Part shown: piece by piece, positions 57,892 to 64,000 of the stretch | Position numbering within the stretch: position 1 is the stretch's first letter | How the letters are laid out: each line of letters starts with the position of its first letter | NCBI GenBank assembly: GCA_942486035.1 | Contig: CALNXK010000130.1 | Location: 1,444,501-1,508,500, forward strand | Direction of reading: 5' to 3' | Length of the DNA: 64,000 bases | DNA from: Porites lobata | Taxonomy: Eukaryota > Cnidaria > Anthozoa > Scleractinia > Poritidae | The notes under the pieces: model-generated | What the model was told of the DNA's origin: nothing | The model's input: the letters and a program-made list of their open reading frames with translations, nothing else | Database searches by the model: none | Translations under genes and position numbers: made by a program

Positions 57892-60800
57892 ATGCAGCCG
57901 TTATCGGAGAAAACGACAAGCTGGATGAACGTGTTGTGTTTTTATATGTTTGGGACGCTTAGTTTCTTCAACCAGGAGTTGTTATTTATCGCATCGCAGG
58001 ACATTCTTAGCGGCCGAAAACTTCCAACAGCTACTATACTTGTGTGTTTTGTAACCCCATTGATGATTACCAAAATACTTGCTCCCTGGTTTGTACAGAG
58101 AATACCTTATGTGGTAAAGACTTGTGTTATCGCGCTCGACATGGCCCTTGGGCTAACGTTGATCGTTTTTGTTGAAAACATGGAAGTGAAGTTATTGGGA
58201 ATTTGTCTGAATGCAATGGCTACTGGAAGTGCCGAAGTTGTTTTCCTTGGACTTAGTTCGTTTTATCAGCCGGTTTGTATCAGTTCGTACGTAGCAGGAA
58301 CAGGCATGGCTTCGCTCTTCTCGCCTCTATATTACAATGGTAAGAAAATTTTATTCGCTTACATTCTCAATATACTCATGCAAATACTGGGAAACCGACG
58401 CGCTTGAAAACAAATCAAGTGTGAAAGGAGAGTGCAGTGTCACTTAGGGTGGGCATGGGGGCAGGAGATTCATGATATTTTAAGAGCGCAAATAGTCATT
58501 ATTCCTGAAGAAAAGAAATTTTTTACTCCCTTAGATATTTGACTTTTCGGTGACAGTAAAAAGGGAAATCAGTTGGCGGAATGGTCTGAATAATGCAGAA
58601 TGTAATTTATGCAAAACGTCTCAAAGCGGAAAACATTTTTTCGGCGCCGGGTGAGGGGGTTGGGGGGATGGGGGATGGAGAGAGGGTGGCACTTCCTAGA
58701 TCCTATGATAGCCCACACGGGAAGGCTCCGTCTGAAAGGGGTACCTTTTTGAAGCTTCAGTTTTATCAAAAGGTCGGTAATTCTCGAGTTGAAAAATACG
58801 ATTGCGTGGGAAAATCAGTCATTTAAGTATTCAAAAGGTCCTTTAATCAAAGTGTTTCGAAAAGGCGGACTTATGGCTTTGTCATTTTGATTTATTAAGC
58901 GACACTGTAAGACTTCCTATTTGAACTATTCATTCTTGGTAAGTTGGTAAGTTAGAGAGGTACCATTTTTCAATGGAAGGTATACGAAAGGGCCGGTCCC
59001 TTTTCTGCCAAAAATCGTATATAAAAGGGCAAGGGATTGGACTTTGGGGGGGAGCCCCCCGTATTGAATTCGCTGAGTAGTCCCCCCGGGTTTCGACAGC
59101 ACATTATATAAGCCTGCGTGCAGACGTTTCTTATCATAGTTTCCTTTGCTGTAAATAGAAGACGTCAGCAGGCACGCTTTTAAGGAACGACCAGGCTTTT
59201 TAAAAGTTTATTCGAGCACAAGGATTCAAACAGACGCAGTTTACCTAAAGTTTAATATAATCATAGAAAATGACCGAAGTACGGGCTCAAACGAGAATGT
59301 TAGGTAACTAAAGACTATTTTTGAAAAACTGGGGCCTCGAGTCAAGCAAGCGGGTATTGAAAGGAGTTATTGAACGTGTATGAGGACGACTCAAAACTTA
59401 AGTTCAATACAGACGACGCCAAAATTATGGTATTCTAAATAATCTTGCCTGCGGCTACGGATAACTTGATGAGATTGTTATGTCGCCGGGTACTCAAAAT
59501 CATAATAGGCTCCTGTGTGAGAATGAATAATTACGTACTTGATAAGGTAACCTTTGACAAAAGAGGAATGATCTAGATGAAAGAGAGCTGTTCCTCTGTA
59601 GATTGGCTTTTTCCATGGGAATCGTCGTTTGTATTTGAATTTTATAACAGAATGTATAGTGGAACCTCGATATAACGAAGGGCCAAGGGACTGGCAAAAT
59701 ATGTTCGCAATAACGAGGTTTCATTTTATGGAGGTTCTTTTCCATATATTTTACTATTTTGGGGATAATTAATTCGAGGTTTCACGTTTTAAAAAAAATG
59801 ACTTTGAAATGGCTCGAGAAGCGAACGGCAGGCTGTCTACTAAACAAAAAAAACACAAGGTAGTCATTTTTATTTCGAATCTTTTCAAAACGAGGAATTT
59901 ACTACGTATTTTATTTACTCCTGTCTATTCTCTTATAGAAATTCAAATTCGAACGACTCTCATCTTGGCCAAACTGTAATCACTGGTCTCTCCCCGTAGT
60001 CTCTTCTTCCGTTTGTTTTACAGATTGTATCTTTTTTTCTTTTTCTGTAGCTCTCACAACATGGAGCTGTGTCTCACCTAAGACCGCTATAATGATCACA
60101 ATTCCTTTCCCTGCATTATGGTTGGTATTTTACGCTATTTTAGACAAGAGCTACATTTCGAATGGGCCACAAAGCGCTCAAAAGCGCACGGAAATAAAGT
60201 ACACGTCCCTGAAAAACTCACCTGACGAGTCAGCGAACCGGCCAACTACGATAGGCGGAATATTCTCATGCACAGAACAGTTGCGCATCGCATTCAAAAT
60301 TCTTCCTTTTATCCTCTCACTATTTCTAAGCTTCTTCGCGGAGTATTTGTCAAATTCGTCCGTTATCACCAGCGTCGCATTCCCTGACTCAAGGCTGCAT
60401 CCAAGAGACCACTTTCTCATATACTTTCTATCATACATGCTGGGCAAGTTCGTGGGTAGAAGTCATCTTTTTATATTTTCTTTTCTGTCTCCCGAGGCAA
60501 CGGAGTTCCTGATGTGTGACAAAACCTGGATATTTGCAGGTTGGTATTAATTATAAAATATTACAGGGTTGGGACGGATTGCAACACTGACCTCTACAGC
60601 TCCATGATATTAGGATTCATTAACTAGAACAATAAATCACACGGAATTTGGAACAATTCAAAAAATGAAGAAGTTGTTTAAGTGACGGGTCCATTAGGGC
60701 TTTACGTTGCAATAGTCCCCAAGGTTTTCTCCTTTTCCCGCCGCCATATTGGATAACGAGAAGAGCCTGGCGACCAGATTGGTCGCAATAGTTGAATTGC

Positions 60801-62015
60801 CGGCACTTTGTTCCATCCTTATATCAGTAGAATGCCCAAAAAGGGCCGAGTGAATAGGCCATGTCCGAGTTCCCCCGGGCTTCTGTTTCAAAATGAGGGT
60901 AGGTGCTCAGCCCTCGGATATGGATCATGGAAATCATTTTTCATTGTCATGCAAATAATTAACTCATTTTCACAGTAAAGGTTGCGCACCTAGCCTCATT
61001 TTGAAATCAATAGAGCAGTGCTAAAATTTGTTGAATGAAGGACATCTACTGCAAAGATGTTGTTTAGTCTCCACATGCGTTTATTATTAACCCACGAACG
61101 CGTTTCTGTTTTCCGGCTAATCTTGGTGCAGCCTGCGAATACAGCCGTTTCTCCTTGCTCCTCGTCGCTAAGGACGTTTCGTCCCTGGCGGCGAGGAGCT
61201 AGGAGAAACGGCTGTATTCGCAGGCTGATCTTGGTGGCGAAGCTTGCGTGGCAGGCGCGAAAAATGAAGGGGCTGGGAGGTAACTAGTGAAAAAAGTACT
61301 ATTAGTGAGATGGAGTCAAACTTTATTTGCTACTTTTGGATCTCTTTTACTGTTTTTACATTAGAAGAGAGGGGACGGGGGCGGTGTCCATATCCCCCTT
61401 CTAACAACTGAAACTTTTTTTCCTCAATAAGGCCTAGTCTCTTCACATGTGCCGAATTAAGTAATAATGAGTAAAATCTGTAGTTCTCGCTTATTTGCAT
61501 TAGATTCGGAACATGTGAAATGCGACGTTTTACCCGGGCCTTCGACCTCGAATTTAGGCTAAATTCGGTTCATATATCGTAAATATTTAAACCTTAGGAT
61601 GTTCAAGAATTTTGCGCACATTTTAATATTTTCAAGAATTAACTTCCCGGTTATTGCTGTTTCAGCTTTGGAAATGGGACACCTGTTGTTTTTTCTGTTT
61701 GAGTCTTGGTACCACTTTCTTCCGTCTATTTGGATAATGGTTGTCCTGTGCTCTACCTTGGGCCTCGTCGCCGGAATTATAGTAGTACAGTCGCCCCATG
61801 CCGTCTCGCGAAATGTTTCGCCCGAGGAGAAAGAGTTTGCCCTGGGACTGCTAACTATTGGTAATGGTGTAGGAGGATTTTTGGCTGGTTTGGTTGGTTT
61901 GGCTGTGGAACCATACCTCACAAACGAATGCAAAGTGCATTTCTCCGCTACTAAAGAATTCTGCTTTACGAGGCTTCGGAATGCTACAGGATGGGAGAAA
62001 AACTTTCATTGTTAA
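57892..62015 (+). CDS. CLN3: CLN3 (battenin) lysosomal membrane protein, complete
   Basis: Multi-pass membrane protein of late endosomes/lysosomes; human CLN3 loss causes juvenile Batten disease and the protein is needed for glycerophosphodiester clearance. Three exons with matching phases: 57892-58339, 60051-60539 and 61666-62015, giving 428 residues (human 438). Diagnostic stretches: NQELLFIASQDILSG near the start, ITKILAPWFVQ, GSAEVVFLGLSSFYQP, SYVAGTGMASLFSPL, FFAEYLSNSSVITSV, YHFLPSIWIM, and SPEEKEFALGLLTIGNGVG near the end, all in the family order. The chosen ATG begins MQPLSEKTTSW and places the first membrane segment as in other CLN3 proteins. With three coding exons it is far less split than the mammalian gene. 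Introns hold CTATACGGGG-family, Tigger-like and fold-back elements. Confidence 0.95.
58640..59095. repeat. CTATACGGGGAGACTCC-family element in CLN3 intron
   Basis: Contains GGAAGGCTCCGTCTGAAAGG, GGTACCTTTTTGAAGC, GAAAGGGCCGGTCCC, GTATATAAAAGGGCAAGG and GGGGGAGCCCCCCGTAT, in the family order. Ends near CCCCCCGGGTTTCG. Confidence 0.65.
59654..59790. repeat. Tigger/pogo-like MITE (GTGGAACCTCGATATAACG)
   Basis: ATAGTGGAACCTCGATATAA at the left is the characteristic end of pogo/Tigger-type elements. Inside, CGCAATAACGAGGTTTCATT and AATTCGAGGTTTCACG have the opposite sense. Intronic in CLN3. Confidence 0.7.
60853..61015. repeat. Fold-back MITE AATAGGCCAT family, diverged copy
   Basis: Starts GAATAGGCCATGTCCGAGTT and contains CAAAATGAGGGTAGGTGC / GCGCACCTAGCCTCATTTTG arms plus TTAACTCATTTTCACAGTAA, matching 30934-31078 in order. 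The right end is incomplete. Confidence 0.7.
61129..61227. repeat. Fold-back MITE, GCCTGCGAA family, copy 3
   Basis: CAGCCTGCGAATACAGCCGT at the left and ACGGCTGTATTCGCAGGCTG at the right, with TTTCTCCTTGCTCCTCG / GGCGAGGAGCTAGGAGAAA arms. Compact; intronic in CLN3. Confidence 0.92.
61430..61560. repeat. Decayed GTTCGGCACATG-family MITE piece
   Basis: GGCCTAGTCTCTTCACATGT, GCATTAGATTCGGAACATGT and GCGACGTTTTACCCGGGCC echo the ends and inner words of the 15754-16034 element. Located 100 bp before the last CLN3 exon. Confidence 0.55.
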
Positions 62016-62328
62016 TTTTTTATCTTAACGTCTGGTTTCCCGAGTATCGTCCTGATCTGCCTTCATATAACGCGCACTGCGCGGGGTCTCGAGGGGAATG
62101 CTAGGGAGTGTTCCTGGGGCAGGAATGCGTGACGAACCCCAAAGAACGTCTGCGTGAGAGGCTACATGACGATTGGCCAGTTCCAGTATCCAAGAGAGTA
62201 TCGCAGTCGTGCAATAAAACGTGATCGCGCGCGTCTTGTTTTCGCTTAGCTGTTTTATTTTCGCTGCGTCCCTACTCTCCGAGAGCCTGGTACAGGCTTA
62301 CTGACGATGAACCACTATCTACCCCTGC

Positions 62329-62530
62329 GATGCCCCCCCCGGGGGGGGGGATACTCAACAAATGTTTCTACAGGGAGGCTCCTTCCCGAGGTTCCATCCC
62401 CTTACCCTTTTATATACCATTTTTCAACTAATGAAATCCGTACCCTTTCATATACCTGAGGCCTGAAAAAGGTACCCCTTTCGGGCTGAGCCTCCCCGTA
62501 TAGGGAATCATAGGGAGTACTCCCCCCGGG
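62329..62530. repeat. CTATACGGGGAGACTCC-family element, compact copy
   Basis: CCCCCCCCGGGGGGGGGG opens the element and CTCCCCCCGGG closes it. Between them CTACAGGGAGGCTCCTTCCC is mirrored by GGGCTGAGCCTCCCCGTATA, and TACCCTTTTATATACC by words near CCCTTTCATATACC. This copy shows that the family is fold-back in form. Confidence 0.8.
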
Positions 62531-63250
62531 CTGTGATTAACTTATTGAATAGATGAACATCAGTCTCTATTGCTTGTTACTGAGTAGTTTTGTAATAATT
62601 GGACCAAATGCTGTTAAGGAATAAAAGCATTACGGTCTCTGACTAGCATTTTTAATAAAAATATGGAGAAAAATGAAGGCAGCTTGTGTTGAAGGTTCCT
62701 ACCGAGTATTTGTCTTATAATCATTCATTTTTCCCCGAACTCACACATAAAATCACATAAACCATTATCCCCCTGATCGAAAAGATCTCAATCTCGATCT
62801 AGTTTTCCTCTGAATCCCTAATCCCTACCGGCATCAGTCAAATAAGCCTAATCTACCCCAATCTCGATTCGATATAACGGAAAAAACTATTACGGATCTC
62901 CTCCCAGCAGCAATACCTAATAGCGGCTAGCATCAAATAACACAAAGATGAAATGAGGGGGTGATATGATCGATTCGGTTAAAACTCTTAAAGCAGGACT
63001 CACTAGTGGATTAAGATTATATTGTCAGTCTTTTATTGTGTACATAAACATCTTAAAAAATCTTAACTTTTTAACATCTTTTGAACATCATACATTTTCA
63101 CCCTTCCGTATATGAATCGCGGTAGTGGATTGTCAACAACGAAACTTCTTTAGCTATTTACTGTTTCATTGAAATTCTATCCTTAAAATTAAACACAAAA
63201 ATGAATACGTTAAAAATTGATCCGGTTCTTAGGCTAGAGAGTGCGGTCGA
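62531..63250. other. Intergenic region, no gene recognised
   Basis: AT-rich. It probably holds the 3' UTR of the minus-strand homeobox gene. Repeated ATCCC/AATCTCGAT words at 62790-62880 are noted but not assigned. Confidence 0.4.
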
Positions 63251-63673
63251 CTAATTCTCGCGCTGAAAGCCACTGGCCAAAGTAACTGCAGCTAAATAAT
63301 CATCGGGCGAGTAGCGATCCTTCAAACAAGAGGTCTGGAACTGTTCTTTGTAGCTGCACGGGGGCGAGGCACTGCAACTGAACGGCGGGATCACAGAAGC
63401 TGATACACGTGGACCAAGCATTACACTGACAGTTTGTGAACCTTGTGAAGCGACGGGCGCCATATTGTCATAGAACGGTATGAACGACGGGCTGGTGGTA
63501 AATGGCGGGAAAAATGGCTCACGTGAACTGAATGGCGTCTGGTGTATGGGCAGCTGGAAACTGGCAAGTGACGGCTGGAACATGGTTGAGATGCTGACGT
63601 CATTTCCAAGGTCTTTGGCTGGCTTATTTTTTAAGCTCTTGCGCCATCTTGAACGGCGGTTTTGGAACCAAAC
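63251..63673 (-). CDS. Homeobox transcription factor, terminal exon only
   Basis: The AG acceptor lies at 63674-63675, then 140 codons and a stop. The exon opens with VWFQNRRSRWRKS, the end of homeodomain helix 3 with Q50, N51 and R53; the intron falls between positions 46 and 47, a site shared by many paired-like and related homeobox genes. The rest is Ser/Pro/Phe-rich (PFFPPFTTSPSFIPF) with a C-terminal YSPDDYLAAVTLASGF. Residue Q50 suggests a paired-like or ANTP-type factor; the subclass cannot be fixed without the upstream exon, which lies beyond the window. No OAR motif was recognised. Confidence 0.85.
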   Translation of the reverse strand, partial: VWFQNRRSRWRKSLKNKPAKDLGNDVSISTMFQPSLASFQLPIHQTPFSSREPFFPPFTTSPSFIPFYDNMAPVASQGSQTVSVMLGPRVSASVIPPFSCSASPPCSYKEQFQTSCLKDRYSPDDYLAAVTLASGFQREN

Positions 63674-63789
63674 CTGGGAGTGAAAATAAAACTTTAGTAA
63701 AGGATCATACAAGATGCAACTAACCTCTTCAAACAATGAAATGCGCTGATAGGTCACCAAGCAAATAATGCTAAATTCCAAAATAATAC

Positions 63790-64000
63790 TAGGTCGTAGA
63801 ATATTGAAAACCAGTTTCTGCCGTGCAATAGCATAGTTGAACAGTTTCTATATGAATGGTCACACGATAGGATTTCATCCACAGACTCAAAAGTTAGAAC
63901 TACATATTAAATAAATAGTACCTTGTGAAGTACCGCTTAAGAGGTTTCATTTAAATGGTCGCACCATAAGATTTCACCCAGAGACTGAAGAGTTAGAACT
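63790..64000 (+). repeat. Tandem array, same unit as 5.7-6.0 kb
   Basis: GATTTCATCCACAGACTC at 63871 and GATTTCACCCAGAGACTG at 63971 mark two units about 100 bp apart, each with TGAATGGTCACAC / TAAATGGTCGCACC and GTTAGAACT. It runs off the window end, inside the homeobox intron. Confidence 0.85.

Noticed and set aside
57702..57962. 86-codon frame overlapping the CLN3 start in another frame
   Set aside because: The CLN3 frame has clear family signature and phase-matched exons. The overlapping frame has none.

Overview
The window looks like nuclear DNA from an anthozoan cnidarian, most likely a stony coral. The evidence is AT-rich DNA, genes split by short to medium GT-AG introns, a ShKT-domain exon next to a PAN-domain exon, an intronless GT31 glycosyltransferase, and very dense fold-back transposons and tRNA-derived SINEs. 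No species was identified; this placement is inference from gene content and repeat style.

Layout. 1-6.1 kb (+): the 3' part of a PCTAIRE cyclin-dependent kinase (CDK16/17/18 group, CDK17-like tail); 14 exons were traced with consistent phases. 6.1-13.9 kb: repeats plus one candidate 60-residue membrane micropeptide at 9.7 kb. 14.3-16.4 kb (+): a ShKT exon followed by a PAN/apple-like exon. 17.5-18.7 kb (-): a single-exon beta-1,3-galactosyltransferase-like gene. 19.1-24.7 kb: a decayed DNA transposon of about 5.6 kb bounded by a perfect 25-bp inverted repeat, with further elements nested inside. 24.7-30.6 kb: no recognised gene. 30.6-38.2 kb (-): a complete 8-exon ABHD2-type alpha/beta hydrolase of 418 residues. 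40.4-45.0 kb (+): a two-exon class A GPCR whose only coding intron appears to be GC-AG and splits the DR(F/Y) motif. 45.1-48.2 kb (-): an unrecognised cysteine-rich, probably secreted or GPI-anchored protein. 52.8-56.9 kb: an apparently intact PIF/Harbinger transposon with its transposase and MADF/BESS partner gene, convergently arranged. 57.9-62.0 kb (+): a complete three-exon CLN3 (battenin) gene of 428 residues. 63.25-63.67 kb (-): the last exon of a homeobox gene, split inside the homeodomain before V47-W48.

The host genes are unrelated single-copy-type genes (kinase, lipase, receptor, lysosomal membrane protein, homeobox factor), and I see no operon-like or pathway relationship between them. 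What ties the window together is mobile DNA: at least eight fold-back/MITE families, several present two or three times and some nested in each other, three SINE-like copies, and tandem arrays inside introns. No wholly new system was demonstrated. The best leads are the GPCR with altered micro-switches and a GC-AG intron, the galactosyltransferase with a second C-terminal membrane segment, the unrecognised cysteine-rich gene, the intact Harbinger element with its subterminal repeat array, and the CRE-like palindrome (TGACGTCA) carried in the ends of mobile elements.
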